A stretch of DNA of 42,637 bases from Enterococcus thailandicus (GCF_001886265.1 NZ_JXLE01000020.1:1-42637), one strand, 5' to 3'; shown: positions 19,422 to 29,572, counted from the stretch's first letter. Notes: a model not told the origin generated them from the sequence alone. Numbers and translations are program-made.

Positions 19422-21628
19422 GGAATAGCTTCCTCCCAGCTTGCTTTAGCCATTTGAGTTGTTAGATTGATTTCGCCATCAACTGCTTGCATTCGCAATT
19501 GAGAATCAGCTGTTACTTCACCAAGATGGTAAGCCTGTTCTCCTGCTAATTGTTCAAAAGCTGTCTGATTTTTCGAATTGATTGACACCACAAATCGTGA
19601 TTGTGTTTCCGAGAAAAGTTCCGCAACAGTCAACTCGACTTGTACTTTAACACCTAATCCATTCGCAAAAGCAGCTTCTGCAATGGCAACCGCCAGGCCA
19701 CCTTCAGAACAATCATGAGAACTAGCTACCAAGCCTTGTTGAATAGCAGCTAACATTAAGTCTTGATTTTTCTTTTCAACTGCTAAATCAAAGTTAGTTA
19801 ACTGACCTTGAATCGTTCCTGTCAAAAGCTTTTGAATCTCGCTCCCATTAAAATCATTGCCTGTTTGGCCAATAACATAAATTTGATCTCCTGCTTGCTT
19901 AAATTCCTGCGTAGTAATCTGCTCATGCGATTCAATCAAACCTACCATACCAATCATCGGAGTTGGATAGATTGCCTTGCCATCTGTTTCATTGTAAAGT
20001 GACACGTTTCCAGAAATAACTGGTGTTTCAAAGGTACGACAAGCTTCTGCTATTCCATCTGCCGAGTGCCAAAGCTCCCAAAAAACTTCAGGCTTATCCG
20101 GTGAACCATAGTTCAAGCAATCTGTAATTGCTAAAGGTTTTCCACCGCTAGCAACAATATTTCGTGCTGCTTCAGCAACTGCAATCTGACCACCGATTTC
20201 TGGATTTAAATAAAGGTATCTTGCATTACAATCAGTTGTCATTGCTAAAGCTTTTTTCGTTCCGCGGATTCGTAAAACAGCTGCATCACTTCCCGGACGA
20301 ACAACGGTATTTGTTTGAACTTGAGAGTCGTACGTTTCATAAATTGACTTCTTTGAAGCAATTGTTGGTTGCGCTAATAACGATAAGAGTGTTTCGTTTG
20401 GGTCGCCAATGACAGGCACATATGCTGGCATTGTTCGAAACTCCGCCATTCTCGCTGGTTCTTTTCTTGGCTTATCGTAAACTGGCGCATCTTCTGCCAA
20501 AGCATCAACTGGTAAGTTGGCTACTTCATTTCCATGATGATATAAACGATATTGGCCATCATCTGTTACCTTTCCAATTGTTACAGCATCTAAATCATAT
20601 TTTTTGAATAACGCTTTTACTTCTTCCTCTGCACCAGCTTTGACGCAAATTAACATACGTTCTTGAGATTCAGATAACATCATTTCATAAGGAGACATGT
20701 CTGTTTCTCGTTGGGGCACATCATCTAGCGTTAAAATCAAACCTGATCCTGCTTTGGAAGCCATTTCTGAACTGGATGATACCAATCCCGCAGCACCCAT
20801 ATCTTGGATACCTACTAAAATTTCTGCATGTTTCAGAATCAACTCAAGGCAGGCTTCCAACAACAATTTTTCCATGAAAGGATCACCAACTTGAACAGCA
20901 GAGCGTTGCTGTTCTTCTTCTTGACTAAACTCCTCTGAAGCAAATGTTGCACCATGGATACCGTCACGACCTGTTTTAGCTCCGACATACATAATAGAAT
21001 TTCCGACACCTGATGCCTGACCTTTTTGAATATCTTTATGGTCAATCAACCCAACACACATCGCATTGACTAATGGATTCCCTTCATAACAAGCATCAAA
21101 AGCAATCTCGCCACCAACTGTTGGGATACCAATACAATTACCATAGCCACCAATTCCCGCAACTACTTCATCAAGTAAATATTTTGTGCGTGAATTATTC
21201 AGCTCACCAAAACGTAAAGAGTCAAGCAACGCAATTGGTCGTGCACCCATGCTGAAAATATCACGAATAATCCCGCCAACTCCAGTTGCTGCACCTTCAT
21301 AAGGTTCTACAGCAGAAGGATGATTATGACTTTCTGCCTTAAAAACGACTGCTTGCCCATCACCGATATCCACAATCCCAGCTCCTTCACCAGGTCCTTG
21401 CAAAACGTTCGGTCCAGTAACCGGAAATTTTCGTAGAACAGGTTTGGAATTCTTATAAGAACAATGTTCACTCCACATAACAGAAAACAGACCTGTTTCA
21501 GTATAATTAGGCATTCTACCCAATATATCTTCTTCAATCATGCGGTATTCTTCATCAGACAAACCCCATTCAGTGTAGATTTTCTGCTCTTTGATTTCTT
21601 GTGCTGTTGGCTCCATCATTGTTTTCAT
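19406..21628 (-). CDS. purL: FGAM synthase subunit PurL (small type)
   Basis: Catalytic ATP-dependent subunit for step 4, converting FGAR to FGAM with ammonia from PurQ. At 740 aa it is the small Gram-positive PurL that needs separate PurQ and PurS, both present just upstream. Motifs include [47 protein letters not shown] and [22 protein letters not shown] 21628 directly abuts the purQ stop, and GAAGG upstream serves as ribosome site; ATGs at codons 4 and 5 are alternatives. The end overlaps purF by 16 bases. Confidence 0.97.
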   Translation of the reverse strand: MKTMMEPTAQEIKEQKIYTEWGLSDEEYRMIEEDILGRMPNYTETGLFSVMWSEHCSYKNSKPVLRKFPVTGPNVLQGPGEGAGIVDIGDGQAVVFKAESHNHPSAVEPYEGAATGVGGIIRDIFSMGARPIALLDSLRFGELNNSRTKYLLDEVVAGIGGYGNCIGIPTVGGEIAFDACYEGNPLVNAMCVGLIDHKDIQKGQASGVGNSIMYVGAKTGRDGIHGATFASEEFSQEEEQQRSAVQVGDPFMEKLLLEACLELILKHAEILVGIQDMGAAGLVSSSSEMASKAGSGLILTLDDVPQRETDMSPYEMMLSESQERMLICVKAGAEEEVKALFKKYDLDAVTIGKVTDDGQYRLYHHGNEVANLPVDALAEDAPVYDKPRKEPARMAEFRTMPAYVPVIGDPNETLLSLLAQPTIASKKSIYETYDSQVQTNTVVRPGSDAAVLRIRGTKKALAMTTDCNARYLYLNPEIGGQIAVAEAARNIVASGGKPLAITDCLNYGSPDKPEVFWELWHSADGIAEACRTFETPVISGNVSLYNETDGKAIYPTPMIGMVGLIESHEQITTQEFKQAGDQIYVIGQTGNDFNGSEIQKLLTGTIQGQLTNFDLAVEKKNQDLMLAAIQQGLVASSHDCSEGGLAVAIAEAAFANGLGVKVQVELTVAELFSETQSRFVVSINSKNQTAFEQLAGEQAYHLGEVTADSQLRMQAVDGEINLTTQMAKASWEEAIPCLMK

Positions 21629-22306
21629 CTAAACAGTCACCTTCCCGAAGTTTTTGATCATTGATTGAAAGAAACGTTTTCCGTCTTCTGAACCTAATAA
21701 CTGCTCCATCGCACGTTCAGGATGAGGCATCATTCCCAGAACATTTCCAGCTTGGTTCGTAATTCCTGCGATACGTTCCACACTGCCATTGATATTTTCT
21801 TCTTCATACGTAAAAACGATTTGATTATTTTCCTTTAGTTCACGTAACGTTTCTTCGTCACAAAAATAATTTCCTTCACCATGAGCGACTGGCAATTGAA
21901 TCACTTCACCCTCACGATATTCTGAGGTAAACGCCGTTTGATTATTTGCAACTCTTAACGGAACTGTCTTGCAAATAAATTGTAACGACTCATTTCTGCG
22001 TAGAACACCAGGGAGTAATCCTGCTTCAGTTAAAATTTGGAATCCATTACACGTTCCAAATACTGGTTTGCCTTCTTCAGCAAAACGAATCACTTCTTGC
22101 ATAATTGTCGAAAAGCGAGCAATTGCTCCACAACGAAGATAATCACCGTAAGAAAAACCACCAGGAAGTAATACACCGTCAAATCCAGAAAGTGAATCTT
22201 CATCGTAACGAACATAGGTTGCTTCCACACCCATAATTTCTTGCACAGCCCACAGCATATCTGCATCACAGTTTGAGCCAGGAAAAACAATCACTGCAAA
22301 CTTCAT
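21629..22306 (-). CDS. purQ: FGAM synthase subunit PurQ (glutaminase)
   Basis: Releases ammonia from glutamine for PurL. The 225-aa class I amidotransferase begins [14 protein letters not shown], with nucleophile C86 in [10 protein letters not shown] and the catalytic HPE in [16 protein letters not shown] start at ATG 22306 because GGAGG lies nine bases before it within the purS end and the family starts here; the longer open frame would overlap purS by 50 bases. Only one base separates it from the purS stop, and none from purL. Confidence 0.97.
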   Translation of the reverse strand: MKFAVIVFPGSNCDADMLWAVQEIMGVEATYVRYDEDSLSGFDGVLLPGGFSYGDYLRCGAIARFSTIMQEVIRFAEEGKPVFGTCNGFQILTEAGLLPGVLRRNESLQFICKTVPLRVANNQTAFTSEYREGEVIQLPVAHGEGNYFCDEETLRELKENNQIVFTYEEENINGSVERIAGITNQAGNVLGMMPHPERAMEQLLGSEDGKRFFQSMIKNFGKVTV

Positions 22307-22307
22307 G

Positions 22308-22562
22308 CTAAACTTCCTCCATTTCCTCAATTTCGTAACGATATGTTTCCATGTTGACATTCGCTAATAATTTGTCACAAATTTGTTCAATCGTTTCTTC
22401 AACCGATGCCTGTGATGGTGCAACTTGAATTTCAAAGTATTTTCCCATACGAATTTCTGTAATCTCTTCATAACCCATTCGATGCACTGCATGTTTTACC
22501 GCTTCTCCTTGTGGATCTAATACAGAATCTTTATACGTCACATAAACTTTTACAAAATACAT
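22308..22562 (-). CDS. purS: FGAM synthase subunit PurS
   Basis: Small bridging protein needed to assemble PurL and PurQ in Gram-positive bacteria. The 84-aa sequence starts [26 protein letters not shown], with GKYFEIQVA in the middle, as in other PurS. Ribosome site AAAGGAG precedes the ATG. It lies 44 bases after purC and directly before purQ. Confidence 0.95.
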   Translation of the reverse strand: MYFVKVYVTYKDSVLDPQGEAVKHAVHRMGYEEITEIRMGKYFEIQVAPSQASVEETIEQICDKLLANVNMETYRYEIEEMEEV

Positions 22563-22606
22563 TTGTTTTTCTCCTTTAAAAGTAAGTTTTTAAGTAGCAA
22601 TGATTA

Positions 22607-23323
22607 TTAGAATGAATAATTGTTCAACCGAGTCAACACTTCTTGATAAACTGGAACCAAATTACCGATTTTTCGACGATACACATCTTTATCCATATGC
22701 TCATGAGAGTCACTATCCCATAAACGGCAAGTATCAGGAGAAATCTCATCAGCAAGTAAGATTTTTCCATCTGCTAAACGACCAAACTCTAATTTAAAAT
22801 CAATCAACTGTAAGTCGATACCCGCAAATAATTCCTGTAAAGCTTCGTTGACTTGTAAGGCGATCAACTTGATTTCTTGAATTTCAGCTGGTGTTGCAAG
22901 TTCTAAGAATGCAATGTGTGCTTCATTGATAAACGGATCATCTAACGAATCATCTTTATAATAAAATTCGATGATTGGTCCAGGTAACAAGGTTCCTTCT
23001 GGTACCGCTAATCGTTTGGAGAAGCTTCCCGCTGCAAAATTTCTGACAACTACCTCCAAAGGAATCACTTCGACTTTTTTTACTAATTGTTCGGTTTTTG
23101 ACAAAATATCAATGAAATGATTGTCAATTCCTTTTTTTGTTAAGTATTGGAAAATTCGGCTAGTGATCTGATTATTTAATTCACCTTTTCCTTGAATTTG
23201 GTCTTTCATGACCCCATTCAATGCAGTTGCTTGATCAAGATATTCAACCCAAATCACTTGTTTGTCCTCTGTTGCAAACATTTTTTTTGCTTTTCCTTCG
23301 TATAACAATTCCGCTTTCTCCAC
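22607..23323 (-). CDS. purC: SAICAR synthase
   Basis: Step 7: joins aspartate to CAIR with ATP. The 238-aa protein has LLYEGKAKKMF, LPLEVVVRNFAAGSFSKRL, LIDFKLEFGR and LADEISPDTCRLWD, matching bacterial PurC of normal length. The start codon is GTG, nine bases after AAGGAGAG. It is the first gene of the purCSQLFMNHD unit, with its own promoter at 23392-23420 and a PurBox-like pair upstream. Confidence 0.97.
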   Translation of the reverse strand: MEKAELLYEGKAKKMFATEDKQVIWVEYLDQATALNGVMKDQIQGKGELNNQITSRIFQYLTKKGIDNHFIDILSKTEQLVKKVEVIPLEVVVRNFAAGSFSKRLAVPEGTLLPGPIIEFYYKDDSLDDPFINEAHIAFLELATPAEIQEIKLIALQVNEALQELFAGIDLQLIDFKLEFGRLADGKILLADEISPDTCRLWDSDSHEHMDKDVYRRKIGNLVPVYQEVLTRLNNYSF

Positions 23324-23391
23324 AAGTCTCTCTCCTTATAAACTTACATTTAATTGATAAACAGTTGTTTTTGTTCGTTTTTTCACTTTTG

Positions 23392-23420
23392 ATTTTAACA
23401 ACACTTTTTAGGTAAATCAA
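23392..23420 (-). promoter_or_regulatory. Promoter of purCSQLFMNHD
   Basis: TTGATT (23415-23420), 17-bp spacer, TAAAAT (23392-23397) on the - strand; predicted start near 23385, leader about 60 nt. A 17-mer centred on ACGAAC (23369-23385) begins at the predicted start and recurs upstream of xpt at 29486-29502. Confidence 0.75.
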
Positions 23421-23427
23421 CCAACTA

Positions 23428-23468
23428 CTGTACATTATTAGCATTAGAATCATCTAATGTTCGCTTTT
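23428..23468 (-). promoter_or_regulatory. PurBox-like inverted pair upstream of purC
   Basis: On the - strand AAAAGCGAACATT (23456-23468) matches the PurBox AWWWCCGAACWWT at 12 of 13 positions, and a weaker inverted partner AATAATGTACAG lies 31 bp away centre to centre. The CGAA core is about 76 bp before the predicted start. This is the expected position for activation by a LacI-unrelated, PRPP-sensing PurR as in Lactococcus; Bacillus PurR uses paired boxes at similar spacing. Confidence 0.6.
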
Positions 23469-23505
23469 AGACAATCAATGTGTAAAAACACCCTTAACCG
23501 AAGCG

Positions 23506-23534
23506 TTTACATCAGAAAAACTTAATGGTATAGT
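23506..23534 (+). promoter_or_regulatory. Promoter of the orphan gene at 23580
   Basis: TTTACA (23506-23511), 17-bp spacer, TATAGT (23529-23534), with TG one base before the -10. A partial cre-like sequence (GAAGCGTTTACA) overlaps the -35. Confidence 0.7.
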
Positions 23535-23579
23535 AAACGTGTGATTACCATGTATGTTTATTCAAGGAGGCACTAGCAT

Positions 23580-23951
23580 ATGGAAGATTCAACTTATACT
23601 GCACAACAATTCCTTTCTGAACTAACACCAGAAGAACGTGCTCGCTTATACAACGATTTATTGGGTATCAAAGATGTTTATCTGTGCAATAAAGATACAA
23701 GCTTTTATACTTTCCGAAAAATTCGCCGTGCAACGAAACGTCATGCTGAATGCCGGAAAAAAACTGCACACTATCAAACGAATTCCAATCATGAGTTGTT
23801 AATCAATCAAATTCATGAACAAAAAGTATTCAAAAATCAATATCGTATCCAAATCGTGTTTAACACTCAAGAATACAATTATGATTTCATTGATTATTTA
23901 CTCAATCTGCTTCACTCGCTTCATTTTACAAATACGCAAGCACTTGCGTAA
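23580..23951 (+). CDS. Unknown protein, 123 aa, between the two pur units
   Basis: I do not recognise this protein. It has an acidic N-terminal helix-like part (LSELTPEERARLYNDLLGIKD), a basic middle (FRKIRRATKRHAECRKK, about 46-62) and a C-terminal part rich in Tyr, Asn, Leu and His (about 90-123). No signal peptide or membrane segment is evident. Expression is well supported: AAGGAGG eight bases before the ATG, a good promoter 46 bases upstream and a terminator at 23988-24021. It points against all neighbouring pur genes and separates purB from purC. The basic middle could contact nucleic acid or a phosphorylated ligand, but that is a guess. Confidence 0.75.
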   Translation: MEDSTYTAQQFLSELTPEERARLYNDLLGIKDVYLCNKDTSFYTFRKIRRATKRHAECRKKTAHYQTNSNHELLINQIHEQKVFKNQYRIQIVFNTQEYNYDFIDYLLNLLHSLHFTNTQALA

Positions 23952-23987
23952 GTAATCAGCGAATGTTCTACTAACTGAAAAAAAACA

Positions 23988-24021
23988 AAAGAGGTCTGCC
24001 AGATCAGTGGCAAACCTCTTT
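23988..24021 (+). terminator. Terminator of the orphan gene
   Basis: AAAGAGGTCTGCCA pairs with TGGCAAACCTCTTT (one mismatch), followed by ATTTATTT. Confidence 0.75.
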
Positions 24022-24037
24022 ATTTATTTACACAAAA

Positions 24038-24068
24038 AAACGCTACAGCATTTTTTGCTGTAGCGTTT
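24038..24068 (-). terminator. Terminator of purEKB
   Basis: Perfect 13-bp stem AAACGCTACAGCA (24038-24050) with its complement at 24056-24068, followed on the - strand by a T tract. It separates purEKB from the purC unit. Confidence 0.88.
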
Positions 24069-24075
24069 CATCGAC

Positions 24076-25371
24076 TTATGCCAAGCCAACACGTTCAAAA
24101 ATTGCGTCGACATTTTTTAAATGGTAGTGATAGTCAAATGCATCTTCAATATCTTCTGCTGATAACACAGAAGTGATTTTAGTATCGTTTTCCAATAAAG
24201 GACGGAAAGCTGTTTGCTCATCCCACGCTTGCGCAGTTTTTGGTTGAACTAAATCATACGCTTCTTCACGAGTCATGCCTTTATCAATTAATTTTAACAA
24301 TACTCTTTGACTATAAATCAAGCCAAATGTAGCATCCATATTACGTTTCATATTTTCTGGGAAGACCGTCAGATTCTTCACGATATTTCCAAAACGATTC
24401 AACATATAATCCAAAAGGATCGTTGTATCAGGTAAAATAATTCGTTCAGCAGATGAATGAGAAATATCTCTTTCATGCCATAAAGAAACATTTTCGTACG
24501 CAGTAACCATATGTCCACGAATCACTCTCGCCAAACCAGACATGTTCTCCGACCCAATTGGATTGCGTTTATGTGGCATTGCAGAAGATCCCTTTTGCCC
24601 TTTAGCAAAAAATTCTTCGACTTCACGCGTTTCTGATTTTTGCAACCCACGAATTTCCGTTGCAAATCGTTCAATACTCGTTGCAATCAATGCCATTGTT
24701 GCAAAGTATTCAGCGTGTAAATCGCGCGGTAAAACTTGGGTTGAGATTTCTTGTGGTCGAATGCCTAAATTTTCACAAACATATTCTTCAATGAATGGTG
24801 GAATATTCGCAAATGTTCCTACTGCACCAGAAATTTTTCCAGCTTCTACACCTTTAGCTGCATGTTCAAACCGTTCAATATTCCGTTTCATTTCAGAGTA
24901 CCAAGTAGCTAATTTCAAGCCAAATGTCGTTGGTTCAGCATGAACCCCGTGTGTCCGCCCCATCATGACTGTATATTTATGTTCTTTTGCTTTTTCACCA
25001 ATAATTTCTGTGAATCGTTTTAAGTCTTCACGCAAAATATCATTCGCTTGTTTGATTAAATAACCATAGGCAGTATCAACAACATCTGTACTTGTTAACC
25101 CATAATGTACCCACTTACGTTCTTCGCCAAGTGTTTCAGATACTGCACGCGTGAAAGCTACAACATCGTGGCGTGTTGATTTTTCAATCTCTAAAATTCG
25201 ATTGATATCAAATGAAGCATTTTCCCGGATTTTTTTCACATCTTCTTTAGGAATATCGCCAAGTTCTGCCCAAGCTTCATCTGCTAAAATCTCAACCTCC
25301 AACCAAGCTTGATATTTATTTGTTTCTGTCCAGATATTTCCCATCTCAGGTCGTGTATAACGTTCTAACAT
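24076..25371 (-). CDS. purB: Adenylosuccinate lyase
   Basis: Releases fumarate from SAICAR (IMP pathway) and from adenylosuccinate (AMP formation). The 431-aa protein has the N-terminal [33 protein letters not shown], and the fumarase/lyase signature [16 protein letters not shown] with catalytic Ser. AAAGGAG precedes the ATG, 13 bases after the purK stop. It ends the purEKB unit 8 bases before a strong terminator. Confidence 0.97.
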   Translation of the reverse strand: MLERYTRPEMGNIWTETNKYQAWLEVEILADEAWAELGDIPKEDVKKIRENASFDINRILEIEKSTRHDVVAFTRAVSETLGEERKWVHYGLTSTDVVDTAYGYLIKQANDILREDLKRFTEIIGEKAKEHKYTVMMGRTHGVHAEPTTFGLKLATWYSEMKRNIERFEHAAKGVEAGKISGAVGTFANIPPFIEEYVCENLGIRPQEISTQVLPRDLHAEYFATMALIATSIERFATEIRGLQKSETREVEEFFAKGQKGSSAMPHKRNPIGSENMSGLARVIRGHMVTAYENVSLWHERDISHSSAERIILPDTTILLDYMLNRFGNIVKNLTVFPENMKRNMDATFGLIYSQRVLLKLIDKGMTREEAYDLVQPKTAQAWDEQTAFRPLLENDTKITSVLSAEDIEDAFDYHYHLKNVDAIFERVGLA

Positions 25372-25384
25372 TTAACTTTCTCCT

Positions 25385-26515
25385 TTAGTCCCAAATGTTG
25401 GTTTGATAGATTTCTTCTAGCGTTTCATGCGTATCTTCAGTCAAAATAGTGATATGTCCCATTTTACGCCCTTTTTGCGCTTGACTCTTACCGTAGAAAT
25501 GGAATTGCCAATCTGGTTTTTTCTCAATTAAACGATAGCTTTCTAGCAGCTGTTCACCTAACACATTGACCATGACAGCATCACTTAGCAACCGAATCTT
25601 ACTTAAAGGCCAACCACAAATACCACGAATGTGTGCATCGAATTGACTCATTGAACAAGCTTCAATTGAATAGTGTCCAGAATTATGTGGTCTTGGTGCT
25701 AACTCATTGACATATAAACCACCTGTCTTAGTCAAAAACATTTCGACACCTAAAACACCAGAGAGGTTCACTGCTTTTGCTACTACTTTTGCGATTCGCT
25801 CAGCTTCCTCGACTACTTCAGCAGGTACACGAGCTGGTGCAATTGTTTCATGCAAAATATTATTTCGGTGAACATTTTCTACCACAGGAAATGTTGTGTA
25901 CTCTCCTTGACCGTTGCCAGCCACCATGACAGAAATTTCTTTTTCAAAAGGAATCCAAGCTTCCAACACACAAGTTCCTTTACGTAATAAGTCCATTGCT
26001 GGTGCTAAGTCAGCTCGGCCATACAATACACATTGGCCTTTGCCATCATACCCACCGCGTGTCGTTTTTAAAACACAAGGGTAACCAATTCCGTCGATTG
26101 CATCTTGAATATCTGTTGGACTAACAATTGTTGCATAAGGTGCAATCACAATATTATTTGTTTCTAAAAATGATTTTTCTAGTAGGCGGTCTTGCGTAAT
26201 TGCCAACAAGTCCGTACCTTGTGGAATAAATGATTTTGGTAAAATAGCATTAAGTGCTTCCACACTTACATTTTCAAATTCATAGGTAATGACATCTGTT
26301 CGTCTAGCAAGTTCTTCTAACGCAAAAGTATCATCATAGGAACTTTCGATATGCCAATCAGCCACTTGAGCTGCTGGGCAACCACTAACAGGATCTAATA
26401 CACCTACTTTAAAGCCCATTTCTTTTGCACTAATTGTCATCATCCGACCTAATTGACCGCCGCCGACAATACCAATCGTTGATCCAGGCAGTAATGGTTT
26501 AACCAAGTTGATCAC
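25385..26515 (-). CDS. purK: 5-(carboxyamino)imidazole ribonucleotide synthase
   Basis: ATP- and bicarbonate-dependent carboxylation of AIR to N5-CAIR. The 376-aa ATP-grasp enzyme has [14 protein letters not shown] near the N-terminus, [15 protein letters not shown] and [17 protein letters not shown]. The start called is GTG 26515, overlapping purE by 17 bases; it has only a weak ribosome site (AGAAAG), so translation is probably coupled to purE. A TTG a few codons later is an alternative. Confidence 0.96.
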   Translation of the reverse strand: MINLVKPLLPGSTIGIVGGGQLGRMMTISAKEMGFKVGVLDPVSGCPAAQVADWHIESSYDDTFALEELARRTDVITYEFENVSVEALNAILPKSFIPQGTDLLAITQDRLLEKSFLETNNIVIAPYATIVSPTDIQDAIDGIGYPCVLKTTRGGYDGKGQCVLYGRADLAPAMDLLRKGTCVLEAWIPFEKEISVMVAGNGQGEYTTFPVVENVHRNNILHETIAPARVPAEVVEEAERIAKVVAKAVNLSGVLGVEMFLTKTGGLYVNELAPRPHNSGHYSIEACSMSQFDAHIRGICGWPLSKIRLLSDAVMVNVLGEQLLESYRLIEKKPDWQFHFYGKSQAQKGRKMGHITILTEDTHETLEEIYQTNIWD

Positions 26516-26981
26516 TACTTTCTATAACAGTTTCAGCCATCATTGAACGTCTTTCAGCCAATTTAGCTTCCAATTCTAAATCATACATTGAAAGCATCTG
26601 TACCGCAAGTAGTCCGGCGTTAATTGCGCCAGCTTTTCCAATTGCTGTTGTTGCTACTGGCACACCACCTGGCATTTGAACAATCGATAATAACGAGTCT
26701 AAACCATTTAATGTTCGTGATTGAACAGGAACACCAATCACTGGTAGTGTTGTCTGCGCAGCAACCATTCCGGGTAAATGGGCTGCACCACCTGCGCCTG
26801 CAATAATTACTTTAATTCCTCTTTCTCTTGCTTCTTTCGCAAATTGAAACATTAAATCTGGCGTGCGATGCGCTGACACAACTTTTTTTTCATAGGCAAC
26901 ACCAAATTCATCTAACATGTCACAAGCAAATTTCATAGTTTCCCAATCCGAAATACTTCCCATAATGACTGCAACTTCCAC
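26499..26981 (-). CDS. purE: N5-CAIR mutase
   Basis: Moves the carboxyl group of N5-CAIR to give CAIR. The 161-aa protein has the class I motifs [41 protein letters not shown] and the [16 protein letters not shown] segment. I choose GTG 26981 (MEVAVIMGS) nine bases after AGAGAGGGG; a GTG at 27011 would lie just before the predicted transcription start. It is the first gene of purEKB. Confidence 0.96.
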   Translation of the reverse strand: MEVAVIMGSISDWETMKFACDMLDEFGVAYEKKVVSAHRTPDLMFQFAKEARERGIKVIIAGAGGAAHLPGMVAAQTTLPVIGVPVQSRTLNGLDSLLSIVQMPGGVPVATTAIGKAGAINAGLLAVQMLSMYDLELEAKLAERRSMMAETVIESSDQLG

Positions 26982-27015
26982 GATTTTTTTCCCCTCTCTG
27001 CTACAATACACTCAT

Positions 27016-27044
27016 ATTTTAACAAGTGAATTTTCCAACGTCAA
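27016..27044 (-). promoter_or_regulatory. Promoter of purEKB
   Basis: TTGACG (27039-27044), 17-bp spacer, TAAAAT (27016-27021) on the - strand; predicted start near 27009, leader about 28 nt. Confidence 0.8.
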
Positions 27045-27049
27045 ACAAA

Positions 27050-27091
27050 AATCGAATATTAATTAACGATACAACAATAACGTTCGTGTTT
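27050..27091 (-). promoter_or_regulatory. PurBox-like inverted pair upstream of purE
   Basis: On the - strand AAACACGAACGTT (27079-27091; 10 of 13 to PurBox) faces a partner with CGAA on the + strand (27053-27056), 30 bp centre to centre. The CGAA core of the distal box is about 76 bp before the predicted start, as for purC. Confidence 0.5.
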
Positions 27092-27099
27092 ATTTTTTT

Positions 27100-27148
27100 G
27101 AACAAAAAAATAAAAGTAACAAAAAATATTTTCTGCTACTTTTATTTT
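27100..27148 (-). terminator. Terminator of xpt-pbuX
   Basis: Perfect 12-bp stem AAAATAAAAGTA (27107-27118) with TACTTTTATTTT (27137-27148), followed by a T tract on the - strand. Confidence 0.85.
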
Positions 27149-27153
27149 CACTT

Positions 27154-28461
27154 TTATTTTTCGAATGCCTCTTCAATAATTGCTTCATCCTCTTTGATTC
27201 CATTAAAAACCAAATTCAAGACAATAGCTGTAATACTGCTCATAACAATTCCGTTACCAGTGAACATTTGAATTGTTTCAGGAAGCTGTCCAAATAAAGA
27301 CGGCATGATGTTGAAACCTAATCCAAAACCAATTGAAACAGCAACAATCAATAAATTTTTATCATTATCAAAATCAACATCTAACAACATACGAATTCCT
27401 TGAACAGCCACCATTCCAAACATCACTAACATTCCGCCACCAAGTACGGGTTCAGGAATGATTTGGGCAATAGCACCAATTTTTGGAAATAGACCTAAGA
27501 TAATCAAGAATGCAGCCGAAAAGTAAATTGGTTTTCTTGTTTTGATTCCGGATAACTGAACTAGCCCAACATTTTGAGAAAAACCAGTATAAGGGAATGT
27601 GTTGAAAATACCACCAAGAATAACTGCCAGCCCTTCCGCACGATAACCTTTTTTCAGCTCTTCTTCGCCAACTTTTTTACCAGTAATATCGCCAAGTGCA
27701 AAGTAAACACCTGTTGATTCAACCATACTAACAATCGAAATAATAATCATTAGCAAAATAGACCAGATATCAAATGTTGGTTTTCCAAAATAAAATGGTT
27801 GTGGTACATGGAACAATGGCGCTTGACCAATTGCCTCTAAGTTAATCATTCCCATCAAGCCAGCTAATACGCTCCCGCCAACTAAACCAATCAATACAGC
27901 AATTGAACGAATAAATCCTTTGCCAAGCATTTGGACACCAACAATCAATCCAATCGTTACAAAAGCCAACAATAGATTAGTTTTGTCACCAAAATTTGTT
28001 GCAGCAGCACTACCGCCACCCATTTTTTCAATTGCCACAGGGATTAAGGTCAAGCCAATGACTGTAATAACAGTTCCTGTTACAAGCGGTGGAAATAATT
28101 TTTTGATTTTAGAAAAGAAGCCTGCAGCTAATACCACAAAAATCCCAGATGCGATGATTGAACCATAGATTGCACCAACACCCTTATCTGTACCAATCAA
28201 AATCAACGGAGCTACTGCTTGGATTGCACAACCCAAAACAACAGGCAAACCAATTCCAAAGAAACGATTGACAGTCAGTTGTAGTAAAGTAGCTAACCCG
28301 CACATAAAAATATCAATTGAAATCAAGTAAGTCATTTGTTCTTGATTAAAACCAAGACCTGTTCCTATTAGTAATGGCACTGCAACTGCACCTGCATACA
28401 TTGCTAATAGATGTTGTAACCCTAAGACTGCTGCTTTTCCATTTTGCGTTTCTTTTTCCAA
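27154..28461 (-). CDS. pbuX: Xanthine/uracil permease family, xanthine permease
   Basis: Proton-driven purine base importer of the NCS2 family. The 435-aa protein has about 12-14 membrane segments, begins LGLQHLLAMYAGAVAVPLL and contains the NCS2 segment GIFNTFPYTGFSQNVGLVQLSGIKTR. The start codon is TTG 28461, ten bases after GGAGG in the xpt end; only 2 bases separate it from the xpt stop, so translation is coupled. Pairing with xpt and a guanine riboswitch supports xanthine as substrate. Confidence 0.95.
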   Translation of the reverse strand: MEKETQNGKAAVLGLQHLLAMYAGAVAVPLLIGTGLGFNQEQMTYLISIDIFMCGLATLLQLTVNRFFGIGLPVVLGCAIQAVAPLILIGTDKGVGAIYGSIIASGIFVVLAAGFFSKIKKLFPPLVTGTVITVIGLTLIPVAIEKMGGGSAAATNFGDKTNLLLAFVTIGLIVGVQMLGKGFIRSIAVLIGLVGGSVLAGLMGMINLEAIGQAPLFHVPQPFYFGKPTFDIWSILLMIIISIVSMVESTGVYFALGDITGKKVGEEELKKGYRAEGLAVILGGIFNTFPYTGFSQNVGLVQLSGIKTRKPIYFSAAFLIILGLFPKIGAIAQIIPEPVLGGGMLVMFGMVAVQGIRMLLDVDFDNDKNLLIVAVSIGFGLGFNIMPSLFGQLPETIQMFTGNGIVMSSITAIVLNLVFNGIKEDEAIIEEAFEK

Positions 28462-28463
28462 TG

Positions 28464-29075
<612 letters not shown>

Positions 29076-29123
29076 TCAATTAATAGCTTTTTCATCCACA
29101 CTCTATCGTAAAATTTCTGATAA

Positions 29124-29165
29124 AGAAAAACACCCTTCTACTTTAAAATAAGCAAAAAAGGGTGT
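29124..29165 (-). terminator. Riboswitch-controlled terminator
   Basis: ACACCCTT pairs with AAGGGTGT (29158-29165 with 29130-29137), followed by TTTTTC on the - strand. Its loop contains TTTTGCTTAT, the antiterminator partner of the aptamer 3' strand. Confidence 0.88.
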
Positions 29166-29180
29166 GTTGTCCACTCTTTT

Positions 29181-29245
29181 ACTTATAGTCCAATCTTTAC
29201 GGCATTGGCTAGAAACTGTCATCCATATTATGACGATATATAAGT
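29181..29245 (-). promoter_or_regulatory. Purine riboswitch, guanine type
   Basis: On the - strand P1 is ACTTATA/TATAAGT; P2, the junction GTTTCTA, the P3 hairpin CCAAT...ATTGG with loop CCGTAAA-type bases, and GGACTATAAGT follow as in the xpt riboswitch family. The base in GACTAT that sets specificity is C, indicating guanine rather than adenine. ATAAGTAAAA (29177-29186) can pair instead with TTTTGCTTAT (29148-29157), giving an antiterminator. No clear promoter could be fixed in 29246-29527; that stretch also holds a CGAAC motif (29486-29502) shared with purC. Confidence 0.93.
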
Positions 29246-29527
29246 AGGTATGTAGAACTGACAAGTCAGTAATATACAATAACTCGATAAGATGTTTAAA
29301 GCCAGAGGAGTTGTTTTTTTAACAGAATCCTCAGGTAAATCGATCGTTTTTCATTAAAAATTTTTCCTTCTAAACAAAATTCGATTGATTAAAGATTGAA
29401 AATAGTCTAACACTACTTACTGAAACTGACAATGTACTTTCAATAAAAATTTTCTAAAATCTAATCTTTTTTCATTATTTTCATGTTTTGTTCGTTTTTT
29501 CAGCTATTTTTACTTGAAAAACAAGAA

Positions 29528-29559
29528 AAACGCGAAGCAAATTAACTTGCTTCGCGTTT
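29528..29559 (-). terminator. Terminator after the TIM-barrel gene
   Basis: Perfect 13-bp stem AAACGCGAAGCAA with its complement around ATTAAC, followed by TTTTTC-type bases on the - strand, 13 bases after the stop. Confidence 0.88.
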
Positions 29560-29572
29560 GAAAAGGTCTCTT

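Noticed and set aside
22307-22360. Longer PurQ start inside purS
   Set aside because: PurQ proteins begin at [12 protein letters not shown], and GGAGG is placed for ATG 22306.
29257-29270. Palindrome ACTGACAAGTCAGT upstream of the riboswitch
   Set aside because: It is short and lies between the likely promoter and aptamer with no known regulator match; probably a chance or minor leader hairpin.
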